Source: Wohlfahrtiimonas larvae
GTDB lineage: Bacteria; Pseudomonadota; Gammaproteobacteria; Cardiobacteriales; Wohlfahrtiimonadaceae
Assembly: GCF_002006755.1 (NCBI RefSeq)
Contig: NZ_MVDO01000074.1
Coordinates: forward strand, 1-35,699
DNA: 35,699 nt
Direction: 5' to 3'
A program made the position numbers and the translations under genes. Shown here one piece after another: positions 8,704 to 17,470 of this stretch; the stretch's first letter is position 1, and the number at the start of each line of letters is the position of its first letter. The notes under the pieces are model-generated. The model was not told the DNA's origin, ran no database searches, and saw only the letters and a list, made by a program, of their open reading frames with translations.

Positions 8704-10690
8704 GGCGTAACTCTCTTGCCACAAATTGTGGCGGGAAAATTGGCTGAATTTGTAGATATTTAATGATGCCTTCCGCAGCTCTTCTGCCATCTGACATGGC
8801 TGTCACAACAAGATCCGCACCACGGACAACATCGCCGCCTGCAAAGATTTTTGCATTCGATGTTTGGCAGAATTTACCTTCGCCACGCGCGGCATCAATC
8901 CCACCCCATTGATCTAAATTCACATGATAAGGCGATAACCAAGGCATCGCATGAGAGCTGAAACCAAAAGCTTGAAGAATAATATCTGCTTCTAAAATAA
9001 ATTCAGAGCCTGCAATTTTTTGTGGTCGCCTACGGCCTGAAGCATCAGGTGCACCCATTTCTGTCCGCATCATTTCAATGCCTGAAACTTTGCCATCATT
9101 ATTCAAAACAATACGCAAAGGCTGAACATTGAATAAAAATTCAACGCCCTCTTCTTTCGCATTTTTCACTTCCTTTTTAGAGCCTGGCATGTTCACTTCA
9201 TCACGGCGATAAGCGCATGTCACAACTTCTGAGCCTTGGCGAATGGATGTACGCACACAATCCATCGCAGTATCACCACCACCCAAAACAACTACCTTTT
9301 TGCCTGCTGTATTCACATAAGGCTCTTTTTCAAGCTGTGCTAAATCCATCACATGCTTTGTGTTCGCAGTTAAAAATGGTAATGCATCATAAATATCATC
9401 CGCATTTTCATTCGCTAAACCTGCTCTTGTATATTGATAAGCGCCTACACCCACAAATACAGCATCGTAATCACGCATCAAATCATCAAAAGATATATCT
9501 TTGCCAATCTCTGTATTTAAGTGAAATTCAATGCCCATTTCTGTGAATAATTCACGGCGATGCACAAGGATATTTTTATCCAATTTAAAAGATGGAATGC
9601 CAAATGTGAGCATCCCGCCAATTTCAGGATGACGATCAAACACCACAGCTTTAATACCATTTTTGGTTAATACATCCGCACAGCCTAATCCTGCTGGGCC
9701 TGCGCCTATGATGGCAACGCGTTTACCTGTATTAACTACATTAGATAAATCAGGCTTCCAACCCATTTCAAAAGCGGTATCTGTGATGTATTTTTCAATG
9801 TTACCGATTGTCACTGCACCTAACTCTCTGCGATCCAAAGTACAAGCACCTTCACATAAGCGATCCTGCGGGCAAACTCTGCCACAAACTTCAGGCAATG
9901 AACTGTATTGATGACACAATTCAACTGCTTCTAAAATTTTGCCTTCTTTGGCTAACTTAATCCAATGAGGGATTTGATTATGAACTGGACATGTCCATTC
10001 GCAATAAGCATGATCACCACAAGTGATACAACGCTCGCCTTGCTTTTCGATATCGCATTGATTGAAACCTATATAGATTTCATCAAAGCCTGTTTTACGC
10101 GCTTCGATTGCAATTTTATCGGCATCTTTTCTAGGGATTTTGCCTAAATTACCAATAATAGAAGATTGTTGTGGTGCTTGATAGCCATGATTCCCAAGCA
10201 TTGTGCGTAACTGTTTTTGTTGTTGATTATGTTGGATTAGGCTTTCATCATAATATTGAATGGCATTCGTTGGGCAAGCATTCACACATGCAGGCCCGTC
10301 ATTTTTATCTTCACATAGATCACATTTATGCGCGACGGCTTCATAATTCAACAAACCATCTTGAGCTTGCCCATTCACAACGGAAATCACACCAAATGGA
10401 CATGCAATTACACAGTTTTTGCAACCAATGCATTTATCTTCGATTAATTTAACGTAATCATCTCTAAAAATCAGTGCATCTGTCGGGCAAACAGCGACAC
10501 AAGGAGCATCATCACATTGATGACACATCACAGATGTCCGCACATTACCATTATCTAATAATGTGACACGCGGTAAGAAATTCTCTTTGGATTCTGGCCA
10601 TAAACCATCATTATGGGATAACACACAAGCAGTTTCGCACGCTAAGCAACCAATACAACTTAATGGATCAGTCAAAACGAATCGATTCAT
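8696..10690 (-). CDS. aegA: AegA-type ferredoxin/GltD-like FAD oxidoreductase fusion
   Basis: A 664-residue two-part protein matching E. coli AegA (about 659 residues) throughout. Residues 1-145 are a HydN-like ferredoxin with four clusters (CIGCLACETAC at 12, CHQCDDAPCVAVCP at 56, CIGCKNCVIACP at 87, CDLCEDKNDGPACVNACP at 123). Residues 190-655 are a glutamate synthase small subunit-like module: CITCGDHAYCEWTCP near 221, VCGRVCPQDRLCEGAC near 268, FAD-binding VAIIGAGPAGLG near 325, NAD(P)-binding VVVLGGGDTAMD near 470 and a C-terminal AGGDVVRGADLVVTAM. It probably moves electrons between FdhF/HydN and NAD(P) or a reductase. In E. coli aegA has been reported to be needed for formate-dependent urate degradation. 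It is first in the operon, divergent from tsuA across 278 AT-rich bases with no sigma-54 motif that I can see. Confidence 0.92.
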   Translation of the reverse strand: MNRFVLTDPLSCIGCLACETACVLSHNDGLWPESKENFLPRVTLLDNGNVRTSVMCHQCDDAPCVAVCPTDALIFRDDYVKLIEDKCIGCKNCVIACPFGVISVVNGQAQDGLLNYEAVAHKCDLCEDKNDGPACVNACPTNAIQYYDESLIQHNQQQKQLRTMLGNHGYQAPQQSSIIGNLGKIPRKDADKIAIEARKTGFDEIYIGFNQCDIEKQGERCITCGDHAYCEWTCPVHNQIPHWIKLAKEGKILEAVELCHQYSSLPEVCGRVCPQDRLCEGACTLDRRELGAVTIGNIEKYITDTAFEMGWKPDLSNVVNTGKRVAIIGAGPAGLGCADVLTKNGIKAVVFDRHPEIGGMLTFGIPSFKLDKNILVHRRELFTEMGIEFHLNTEIGKDISFDDLMRDYDAVFVGVGAYQYTRAGLANENADDIYDALPFLTANTKHVMDLAQLEKEPYVNTAGKKVVVLGGGDTAMDCVRTSIRQGSEVVTCAYRRDEVNMPGSKKEVKNAKEEGVEFLFNVQPLRIVLNNDGKVSGIEMMRTEMGAPDASGRRRPQKIAGSEFILEADIILQAFGFSSHAMPWLSPYHVNLDQWGGIDAARGEGKFCQTSNAKIFAGGDVVRGADLVVTAMSDGRRAAEGIIKYLQIQPIFPPQFVARELRHE

Positions 10691-10968
10691 ATTTCACTAC
10701 CTAACTTATATTCTTAATATATTTCTAATTAAGCTAAATTTTACAATAAATCAGATAAATGCAGATATTTAGCCCTATCCTCTATGATTTAAAGCAAAAA
10801 ATATTACATTTAGTTTTCTAAATCATTACAAAGATCAACATTTAACAGTATTGAATGCTTTATTTTTAATAAAATACTAATAATATATGTTTTATATGAA
10901 ATAATTCTTGCCTAATCATTTAAACCTGATAATAATAAGGAAATATTCAAATCATTTAGGAGAATAAT

Positions 10969-12006
10969 ATGATTACTGGGTTGATCATCGGTACTTTACT
11001 TGGCTTTATATTGCAAAGAGCCCGCTTTTGTATGACAGGTGGTTTTAGAGATGTTTATCTCACCAAAAATAATACAATGCTGTATGCTTTTTTCATTGCT
11101 ATTGCCATACAGGGGATTTTAGTTCTTGGCTTTGTGGAAACAGGTGCTTTAACCATTAAGGCGAGTACATTTTCTTTATTTGGCACGATTATTGGAAGCT
11201 TAGTGTTTGGTATCGGTATCATTTTAGCAGGCGGATGTGCTACAGGCACTTGGTACAGAGCAGCCGAAGGGCTCATTGGCAGTTGGGTTGCCTTAGCTTT
11301 TTATATGATTTTAGCTGCAACGATGAAATATGGTGCGTTATCAGGGTTTTCTCAAGAAGTTTCAAGCATTGCACGCTACCCTGATTCCATTGCACAAACT
11401 ACGGGAATTCCACAATGGTTATTGATCATAATTTTTACAGTGCTAACCATTTACTTGGCACGTAAAATTCTAAAAAAACCAAAATTAAAGGTTGCATCCT
11501 TGCCCGCAAAGCACCAAGGCATTTTACACATCCTATTTGAAAAGCGTTGGCATCCATTTGTAGCAGCAGCGATCATCGGCATATTGGCAGCAATTGCATG
11601 GATTGCAAGCTCACAAACAGGACGAAACAGTGGATTAGGCATTACAACACCCTCTGCAAATATTGTTACCTTTTTAATCACTGGGAATTCTGACTTATTA
11701 GATTGGGGCGTGTTTTTAGTACTAGGCATTTTTATCGGCTCATACATTGCGGCTAAAGGCAGCAGAGAATTCAAATGGCGTTTACCAAGCAGTGCTACAT
11801 TATTATCAAGCATGATTGGAGGGATATTAATGGGCATTGGTGCAAGTTTAGCTGGCGGTTGCACCATCGGTAATGGCTTAACTAAAACCGCCATTATGTC
11901 ATGGCAAGGTTGGATCAGCCTAACATTCACAATTTTTGGTGTTTGGATTGCAGCTTATTTTGTGTATGTGCGTAAACGTAAAACAACACAACCTGCCCTC
12001 ACATAA
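10969..12006 (+). CDS. tsuA: Thiosulfate transporter TsuA (YeeE/YedE family)
   Basis: A 345-residue inner-membrane protein, close to E. coli TsuA/YeeE in length and order of motifs. It has two YeeE-type repeats, each with a cysteine-containing helix-loop: ARFCMTGGFRD at residue 18, LAGGCATGTWYRA near residue 85 and SLAGGCTIGNGL near residue 293. The cysteines are those proposed to pass thiosulfate through the pore by transient hydrogen bonds. KPKLKVASLP and HILFEKRWHPFV in the middle loop are also shared. The Shine-Dalgarno TTAGGAGAA lies 7 nt ahead. tsuB follows after 40 nt. Confidence 0.93.
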   Translation: MITGLIIGTLLGFILQRARFCMTGGFRDVYLTKNNTMLYAFFIAIAIQGILVLGFVETGALTIKASTFSLFGTIIGSLVFGIGIILAGGCATGTWYRAAEGLIGSWVALAFYMILAATMKYGALSGFSQEVSSIARYPDSIAQTTGIPQWLLIIIFTVLTIYLARKILKKPKLKVASLPAKHQGILHILFEKRWHPFVAAAIIGILAAIAWIASSQTGRNSGLGITTPSANIVTFLITGNSDLLDWGVFLVLGIFIGSYIAAKGSREFKWRLPSSATLLSSMIGGILMGIGASLAGGCTIGNGLTKTAIMSWQGWISLTFTIFGVWIAAYFVYVRKRKTTQPALT

Positions 12007-12046
12007 GTTACACAACGTTAATAAATAAACACAAGGAAACATTATT

Positions 12047-12274
12047 ATGGCACTTTATGAATTAAAATCTGTTGGTTTAGTTTGCCCTTTTCCACTCATT
12101 GAAGCCAAAGAACAAATGGCTAAATTGGAAAAAGGTGATGAACTATTGATCGAATTTGATTGCACACAAGGCACAGAAGCTATTCCTCGTTGGGCAGCTG
12201 AAAATGGTTACCCCGTTTCAGATTATCAACAAATTGGTGATGCCACATGGCGCATTACAATCATTAAACCATAG
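12047..12274 (+). CDS. tsuB: TusA-like sulfurtransferase TsuB (YeeD)
   Basis: A 75-residue protein of exactly the E. coli YeeD length. It has the SirA/TusA fold signature VCPFPLIEAKE with the active cysteine at residue 13, followed by IEFDCTQGTEAIPRWA. In E. coli and Spirochaeta TsuB works with TsuA to take up thiosulfate sulfur. Shine-Dalgarno AAGGAAA is 9 nt before the ATG. The gene forms a two-gene unit with tsuA and ends before a 10-bp hairpin. Confidence 0.93.
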   Translation: MALYELKSVGLVCPFPLIEAKEQMAKLEKGDELLIEFDCTQGTEAIPRWAAENGYPVSDYQQIGDATWRITIIKP

Positions 12275-12283
12275 TATGATCTA

Positions 12284-12311
12284 GCTTGCCTTATTATCTT
12301 TTAAGGCAAGC
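12284..12311 (+). terminator. Hairpin after tsuB, possible weak terminator
   Basis: A perfect 10-bp stem GCTTGCCTTA (12284-12293) / TAAGGCAAGC (12302-12311) with an 8-nt loop, 9 nt after the tsuB stop. There is no T-run after it (ACATTAATT), so termination may be inefficient; it may instead protect the 3' end. Confidence 0.6.
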
Positions 12312-12422
12312 ACATTAATTCCGACCAATTTTCTCACAATAATTTTTATCGCAAATTATGAGATCGTGTAGTACAATACAATCCCTGATATATATACATT
12401 TTATCCCAATCAGGAATTATTC

Positions 12423-14075
12423 ATGACACGTTTTATCTTTGTGACTGGTGGTGTTGTTTCATCACTAGGTAAAGGCATTGCCGCAGCTTCTCTTGGCGCT
12501 ATTTTAGAATCCCGTAAACTTAAAGTAACTATGATGAAATTAGATCCATACATTAACGTGGATCCTGGCACTATGAGCCCATTTCAACATGGTGAAGTTT
12601 ATGTGACGGAAGATGGTGCTGAAACTGACTTAGACCTTGGTCACTATGAGCGTTTCATCCGCATGACTGCAACACGTAAAAATAGCGTGAGCGCAGGCCG
12701 TGTTTACTTAAATGTTATCCAGCGCGAACGCCGCGGTGACTACTTAGGTGGCACAGTTCAAGTCATTCCCCATATTACCAATGAAATTAAAACCTGTATT
12801 CGTCAAGCAGCAGGAGATGCTGATATTGCATTGATCGAAATCGGTGGCACAGTGGGCGATATCGAATCATTACCATTCTTGGAAGCTATTCGTCAATTAA
12901 GTTCAGAATTAGGTCGTGATCAATCATTATTTATGCATTTGACATTACTACCTTACTTACAAGCATCTGGCGAATTAAAAACAAAACCAACACAACATTC
13001 TGTCAAAGAATTACGCTCTATTGGTATTCAGCCTGATATTTTAGTTTGTCGTTCTGAGGTTGCCATTCCTGATGATGAAAAGAGCAAAATTGCTCTATTC
13101 ACTAACGTACAAAAAGAAGCTGTGATCCAATGCTTAGATGCTAAAACAATTTATGAACTTCCACGAGTATTGCATGAAGAAGGATTAGATCGTATTGTTT
13201 TAGATTATTTAAATCTTTCAGCACCAGAAGCAGATTTAACAGAATGGGATGCTGTTGTTGAGAAAATCTTAACGCCACAGTCACAAGTAAATGTATTAAT
13301 GGTTGGCAAATATATTGACTTAACAGATGCTTATAAATCAGTGAATGAAGCATTATTCCATGCTGGCATCAAAAATTCAGTAAAAGTTAAAATTCACTAC
13401 TTAGATTCAGAAACATTAGATAATGCAAAAACAGAAGAAGAGCTTGCACCATACTTTGAAAATATTGATGCGGTTCTAGTCCCTGGTGGCTTTGGCGAAC
13501 GAGGCATTGAAGGCAAAATCAATGCAGTTCGTTATGCCCGTGAACACAAAATTCCATACTTTGGCATTTGCTTAGGTATGCAAGTTGCTGTGATTGAATA
13601 TGCACGTAACGTAGCAGGTTTAACAGATGCAAACAGCTCAGAAATCCGCTCAGATACACCACACCCTGTGATCGGCTTAATCACTGAATTCACTAATGCA
13701 GCCGGAGAAACTGAACGCAGAACAGCTAAATCAGATGTTGGTGGTACAATGCGTTTAGGCGCACAAACCTGTGTTTTAGAACAAGATTCTAAAGCGTACT
13801 CAATCTATCAAAAAGAAGAAGTTGTTGAACGCCATAGACATCGCTATGAATTCAATAACGATTATTTAAATGTTTTAAAACAAGCTGGATTAAAATTCTC
13901 TGCTTGGTCAAAAGACAAAGAACTAGCGGAAATCATCGAAATTTCTGATCATCCTTGGTTCATTGCATGCCAAGCACATCCTGAATTCAAATCAACGCCA
14001 CGCGATGGCCATCCATTGTTTGTAAGTTTCATTGCGGCAGCGGTTGAACGCCAAAAGAAAACTTCTGGCCAGTAA
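12423..14075 (+). CDS. pyrG: CTP synthase
   Basis: A 550-residue enzyme (545 in E. coli) that makes CTP from UTP with glutamine. The N-terminal synthetase domain (1-265) has the P-loop [37 protein letters not shown] and IGGTVGDIE. The C-terminal class I glutamine amidotransferase domain (290-545) has the nucleophile in GICLGMQ near residue 381 and the His-Glu pair in AHPEFKSTP near residue 519. The ATG is preceded by CAGGAATTATT. A TACAAT at 12372-12377 may be its -10 box. It lacks the GGGC leader known from Gram-positive pyrG. A strong terminator follows. Confidence 0.97.
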   Translation: MTRFIFVTGGVVSSLGKGIAAASLGAILESRKLKVTMMKLDPYINVDPGTMSPFQHGEVYVTEDGAETDLDLGHYERFIRMTATRKNSVSAGRVYLNVIQRERRGDYLGGTVQVIPHITNEIKTCIRQAAGDADIALIEIGGTVGDIESLPFLEAIRQLSSELGRDQSLFMHLTLLPYLQASGELKTKPTQHSVKELRSIGIQPDILVCRSEVAIPDDEKSKIALFTNVQKEAVIQCLDAKTIYELPRVLHEEGLDRIVLDYLNLSAPEADLTEWDAVVEKILTPQSQVNVLMVGKYIDLTDAYKSVNEALFHAGIKNSVKVKIHYLDSETLDNAKTEEELAPYFENIDAVLVPGGFGERGIEGKINAVRYAREHKIPYFGICLGMQVAVIEYARNVAGLTDANSSEIRSDTPHPVIGLITEFTNAAGETERRTAKSDVGGTMRLGAQTCVLEQDSKAYSIYQKEEVVERHRHRYEFNNDYLNVLKQAGLKFSAWSKDKELAEIIEISDHPWFIACQAHPEFKSTPRDGHPLFVSFIAAAVERQKKTSGQ

Positions 14076-14088
14076 TTCCTGACATGAT

Positions 14089-14123
14089 AAATCATTAGAA
14101 ATAATTTATTTCTAATGATTTTT
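14089..14123 (+). terminator. Intrinsic terminator of pyrG
   Basis: A perfect 15-bp stem: AAATCATTAGAAATA (14089-14103) and TATTTCTAATGATTT (14107-14121), loop ATT, with T continuing (14119-14123). The stem is AT-rich with few G-C pairs. Confidence 0.75.
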
Positions 14124-14174
14124 GTCGATAATCAATGAGTCATCGTTCATATTATTTTATTGAGGAATATGCTA

Positions 14175-14555
14175 ATGTTAAAATATTTGAGTTTAACTTC
14201 TCTGATAATCTTGATCGCTGGCTGCTCAAGCACCATTGAGCATATCATTACTCCTACAGAAGACTCTAAAAATTCAAAGCTCAGTTGGGAAATGGAAGGT
14301 CGCGCGCCTGAATGGCACATTAGTATCAACGATCAACGCTTTCATGGATCATTCCCCGGCCGTTATGAAGGACGCGTAATGACCTGGGAGGAAACAATCA
14401 AAGCGAACAAAATCTATTTAAAAGCTAATAGCCAAACCGCTAAGATTGAATTAACTGAGGAATATTGCACTGTTGCAGGTAAGGATTATACCCATTCAGC
14501 AACAGTCGATATCAATCAACAAACATTTAAAGGTTGTGCAAAACGTAAATCATGA
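14175..14555 (+). CDS. Small predicted lipoprotein
   Basis: A 126-residue protein with a type II signal peptide: hydrophobic residues 5-14, then the lipobox LIAGC with the lipid cysteine at 17. The mature part has a GRAPEWHISIN segment near residue 45 and two later cysteines, near residue 99 and four residues before the C-terminal basic tail (CAKRKS). This pattern recalls the COG3650-type periplasmic domain (G-EPFW-type start, C...GC end), but the match is weak. The ATG at 14175 is chosen since GAGGAAT lies about 8 nt ahead; an in-frame ATG at 14169 is too close. It overlaps trmL by 4 nt (ATGA), so the two are translationally coupled. Confidence 0.78.
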   Translation: MLKYLSLTSLIILIAGCSSTIEHIITPTEDSKNSKLSWEMEGRAPEWHISINDQRFHGSFPGRYEGRVMTWEETIKANKIYLKANSQTAKIELTEEYCTVAGKDYTHSATVDINQQTFKGCAKRKS

Positions 14556-15022
14556 GCCGATTATCCGTTATATTATTCGAGCCTGAAATTCCACCTAATA
14601 CAGGCAACATCATCCGACTTTGTGCAAATACTGGTGCAAAACTACATTTAATCAAGCCATTAGGATTTAAATTAGAAGATAAAGCCTTAAGGAGAGCTGG
14701 TTTAGATTACCACGAATGGGCTGATCTCAAAACATGGGATAGCCTAGCTGAATGCTTAGATTATATTAAACCCAATAATGCATTTGCCATGACAACCAAA
14801 GGTACCCGTTCATTCTTTGATGTCAAATTTACAGACAATGATGCTTTAATTTTTGGCCCAGAAACTCGTGGCTTGCCTATGGATTTTTTAAATAGTCTGC
14901 CACATGAAATGCTATGTCGTCTGCCAATGACAGAAAATGGACGAAGTTTAAATTTATCTAATAGTGTTGCTATCGCCATCTATGAAGGATGGCGACAACT
15001 AAACTTTACTTCTTTGAATTAA
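14552..15022 (+). CDS. trmL: tRNA (cytidine/uridine-34-2'-O)-methyltransferase TrmL
   Basis: A 156-residue SPOUT methyltransferase that 2'-O-methylates the wobble base of leucine tRNAs. The family motifs are clear: IPPNTGNIIRLCANTGAKLHLI at residues 13-34, LIFGPETRGLP near residue 106 and the knot C-terminus RLPMTENGRSLNLSNSVAIA near residue 127. It lies 4 nt inside the lipoprotein gene end. Its last 17 nt overlap the 3' end of rnfH on the other strand, and its terminator is inside rnfH. Confidence 0.95.
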   Translation: MSRLSVILFEPEIPPNTGNIIRLCANTGAKLHLIKPLGFKLEDKALRRAGLDYHEWADLKTWDSLAECLDYIKPNNAFAMTTKGTRSFFDVKFTDNDALIFGPETRGLPMDFLNSLPHEMLCRLPMTENGRSLNLSNSVAIAIYEGWRQLNFTSLN

Positions 15023-15311
15023 GCTGTTTTCTTTTCCGTTCTGCTCGAATCATTCGAGCAGTTTTTGGATCAATCTGCAATGGTCGATAAACTTCTATCC
15101 GATCACCCTCTTGCAAAATATAATCTAACTCGACTGATTGATTAAAAACACCATAAATTGGTGTTTCTATCATAGCTTTTGCTTTTTCATCCAACAAGAA
15201 ATTGGGTAAAGCATCCTGCAATGCACTGCCTTCTTTAATCATTTGATACTCTTGCAATTGCTCATCGGGCAATGCCAAAACATACTCTACTTTGATCATA
15301 TTATTCGCCAT
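15006..15311 (-). CDS. rnfH: RnfH/RatB family protein (UPF0125)
   Basis: A 101-residue ubiquitin-like-fold protein of the RnfH family, of unknown biochemical role, nearly always found after ratA. It has IKVEYVLALPDEQ near the start, a central PIYGVFNQSVELDYILQEGDRIEVYRPL matching E. coli, and a C-terminal DPKTARMIRAERKRK tail. The start at 15311 (MANN) is chosen because AAAGG lies 6 nt ahead; the gene then overlaps ratA by 11 nt. A start at 15299 (MIKV) is possible. The 3' end overlaps trmL. Confidence 0.88.
   Translation of the reverse strand: MANNMIKVEYVLALPDEQLQEYQMIKEGSALQDALPNFLLDEKAKAMIETPIYGVFNQSVELDYILQEGDRIEVYRPLQIDPKTARMIRAERKRKQLNSKK
15040..15065 (+). terminator. Intrinsic terminator of trmL, inside rnfH
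   Basis: A perfect 9-bp stem CTGCTCGAA (15040-15048) / TTCGAGCAG (15052-15060), loop TCA, followed by TTTTT (15061-15065), 17 nt after the trmL stop. The whole signal lies within the antisense rnfH coding sequence, under its conserved arginine-rich tail. Confidence 0.88.
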
Positions 15312-15735
15312 AAACAACCTTTGCTCGATCAGAGAAAGCTTTGATCATAGAACCATACATATTCTCAAAAATTGGATTAAGCATATTAGATAATAAACCA
15401 ATCGATAAAGTAAAATCGAGTTCAAATTCAATCTTTGATTCCGTCGCAGATAGTGGAATAAATTTCCATTCACCGTATAGTTTTTTAAAAGGGCCATTTA
15501 CTAAAGACATCTGAATCATCTCACCATCCACCATACGATTCCTGGTGGTGAAAGCTTTATTCACAGGCCCCATTAAAACACCGACAGAAGCATCCATTTC
15601 ACACTCTGTCTGACGCAGTATCCTAGCTGTTTTACACCATGGTAAATATTCTGGATATTTCTCTACATCATTAACTAAATCAAACATTTGCTTAGCCGAA
15701 TAAGGTACGACTTTACTTTTACGAATAATTGGCAA
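15301..15735 (-). CDS. ratA: RatA/COQ10-like START-domain protein, TTG start
   Basis: A 144-residue START/polyketide-cyclase domain protein. It aligns with E. coli RatA from the first residue: PYSAKQMFDLVNDVEKYPEYLPWC at residues 11-34, FTTRNRMVDGE near 62, SLVNGPFKKLYGEWKF near 76 and MIKAFSDRAKVVYG at the end. In E. coli it was described as a toxin that blocks 70S assembly; its relatives bind ubiquinone (COQ10), and this second role is favoured by many. The initiator is TTG, 6-7 nt after a strong AGGAG, and no ATG is available before residue 17. It starts 12 nt after pta. Confidence 0.9.
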   Translation of the reverse strand: MPIIRKSKVVPYSAKQMFDLVNDVEKYPEYLPWCKTARILRQTECEMDASVGVLMGPVNKAFTTRNRMVDGEMIQMSLVNGPFKKLYGEWKFIPLSATESKIEFELDFTLSIGLLSNMLNPIFENMYGSMIKAFSDRAKVVYGE

Positions 15736-15747
15736 AGAAAACTCCTG

Positions 15748-17421
15748 TTACTTCTGTTGCGCCGCCTGCACTGCGGTAATCGCAATAGTGTAAACGATAT
15801 CTTCAACTAATGCACCACGAGATAGGTCATTCACTGGTTTTGCTAAACCTTGAAGCACTGGCCCAATGCTAATTAAGTTCGCACTTCTTTGTACCGCTTT
15901 ATAGGTTGTATTACCCGTATTTAAGTCAGGGAAAATAAATACTGTTGCTTGACCTGCAACTGGACTATTCGGTAATTTTTGCTTACCCACAGAAGGCACA
16001 TAAGCTGCATCAAATTGAATAGGACCATCAATCAATAAAGATGAATCCAATGTTTTTGCAATTTCTGTCGCCTCTTTTACAGCATCTACCGCAGGACCTG
16101 CGCCTGATGTACCTGTTGAGTAAGAGATCATCGCAACACGTGGATCAATACCAAAAGCCTTTGCAGAATTTGCTGATTGTACCGCAATACCGGCCAATTG
16201 TTCTGGTGTTGGGTTAGGATTCACTGCGCAGTCTCCATAAACATGCGCACCTTCAGGCATCAACATAAAAAAGATACTAGAAACGATTTTAGAACCTTTT
16301 TCAGTACCTAAAAATTGAAATGCTGGACGAATAGTATCTGCAGTAGTATGTACAGCACCAGAAACAAGTCCATCCACATCATCAACAGCCAACATCATCG
16401 TTCCCAAAACAACACGATCTTGGATCTGCTCTTTAGCTTTTTCAGGCGTCAGTCCTTTGTGCGCTCTTAACTCAACCATTTTATCAATGTATTGATCTGC
16501 GATACTAGCTGGCTCAATAATTTCGATGCCTTCAGGCAATTGAATCCCTTCTCTTGCAGCAACGGCTTCGATTTCTGCACGCTCACCCAATAAAACACAA
16601 TTGGCAATTTGACGATCATGACAAATTACAGCAGCTTTCAATGTTCTTGGCTCATCACCTTCAGGTAATACAATGCGCTTATTTGCTTTACGCGCACGAT
16701 CAATCAATTGATATTTAAAAAATGCAGGTGTTGTGATTGGCTTTTCAACATAATTTTTAATATCGTCCACCAATGAATCAATTTTTAGATTTTCAGCAAT
16801 AAAAGCCACAATTTCATCCAGATTCGATAATGACTCATTCTCACCAATTAAACCCAAACATGGAATTTTCTTTTCTGTCACAACTTGGCACGCAGCTTCT
16901 TCAACTGATAAAATTTTATCAGCCATTCTATTAGCAACGAACCCTACCAATTCATTATCAAACACATCAAAGCGTTTAATATAGAAATCTAAATATTCAC
17001 CAATTTCGCACAATGTATTACGACCAGAATTACCAGCAAAAATTAAACCTGACTGGAATGTTGCTGCTAAATCTAAATTTAATTTTTCAGTAAAAGGATT
17101 ACGGGCATTCAGTTCAACACCTTCTATAATAACCACATCATTATTTTCATGTGCCTGCATCACAAGCTCAATAGATTTTTCTAAAATTGTGTCGTAATGA
17201 TCCGTCAAAATGCTCTTTTCAACGTTATTCATTTTCATTGAAGCAGGCGCAGTTTTACCAAAAACATGCTGATATAAAATATCAATATCTTTTTTAGAAT
17301 GACTGATAGGCTTAACATAGCCAACCTTTAATCCTTTTGCTTCTAAAGCTTTCACAAATGCAAAAGTAATAGGATAAAGATTTCTGATTTGACCAATTGG
17401 GCTAATAAATAATGTTTTCAT
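15748..17421 (-). CDS. pta: Phosphate acetyltransferase, short form lacking the DRTGG domain
   Basis: This enzyme interconverts acetyl-CoA and acetyl phosphate. The protein has 557 residues, about 157 fewer than E. coli Pta (714). Residues 1-215 form the N-terminal P-loop-like (AAA_26) domain: MKTLFISPIGQIRNLYP, then VVIIEGVELNARNP, LIFAGNSG and VGFVANRMAD. Residues 233-557 form an intact catalytic PTA domain (RIVLPEGDEPRT, DVDGLVSGAVHTTADTIRP, SYSTGTSGAG, VFIFPDLNTGNTTYK). The middle DRTGG domain of E. coli Pta is absent. The N-terminal region mediates NADH and pyruvate effects in E. coli, so regulation probably differs here. AGGAAG lies 7 nt before the ATG. It is followed by ratA and rnfH. 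Confidence 0.93.
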   Translation of the reverse strand: MKTLFISPIGQIRNLYPITFAFVKALEAKGLKVGYVKPISHSKKDIDILYQHVFGKTAPASMKMNNVEKSILTDHYDTILEKSIELVMQAHENNDVVIIEGVELNARNPFTEKLNLDLAATFQSGLIFAGNSGRNTLCEIGEYLDFYIKRFDVFDNELVGFVANRMADKILSVEEAACQVVTEKKIPCLGLIGENESLSNLDEIVAFIAENLKIDSLVDDIKNYVEKPITTPAFFKYQLIDRARKANKRIVLPEGDEPRTLKAAVICHDRQIANCVLLGERAEIEAVAAREGIQLPEGIEIIEPASIADQYIDKMVELRAHKGLTPEKAKEQIQDRVVLGTMMLAVDDVDGLVSGAVHTTADTIRPAFQFLGTEKGSKIVSSIFFMLMPEGAHVYGDCAVNPNPTPEQLAGIAVQSANSAKAFGIDPRVAMISYSTGTSGAGPAVDAVKEATEIAKTLDSSLLIDGPIQFDAAYVPSVGKQKLPNSPVAGQATVFIFPDLNTGNTTYKAVQRSANLISIGPVLQGLAKPVNDLSRGALVEDIVYTIAITAVQAAQQK

Positions 17422-17444
17422 TAAACGACTTCCTTTGTTGAACG

Positions 17445-17470
17445 AAAAAGGATGATCCCAAGATCATCCT
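17445..17470 (-). terminator. Intrinsic terminator-like hairpin between ackA and pta
   Basis: A perfect 9-bp stem AGGATGATC (17470-17462 on the minus strand) / GATCATCCT (17457-17449), loop TTGG, followed on the minus strand by TTTTT. It lies 18 nt after ackA and 24 nt before pta, so it could attenuate read-through into pta. Confidence 0.82.

Noticed and set aside
9217-9546. Plus-strand open frames of 60-110 codons within aegA, fdhF and ackA
   Set aside because: All are antisense shadows of strongly coding genes without ribosome binding sites.
10691-10968. Sigma-54 or FNR site before aegA
   Set aside because: No GG-N10-GC pattern and no TTGAT-N4-ATCAA site of acceptable quality was found.
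10969-12006. TsuA as YedE selenium transporter
   Set aside because: Length and the motif order follow E. coli YeeE/TsuA, not the 400-residue YedE.
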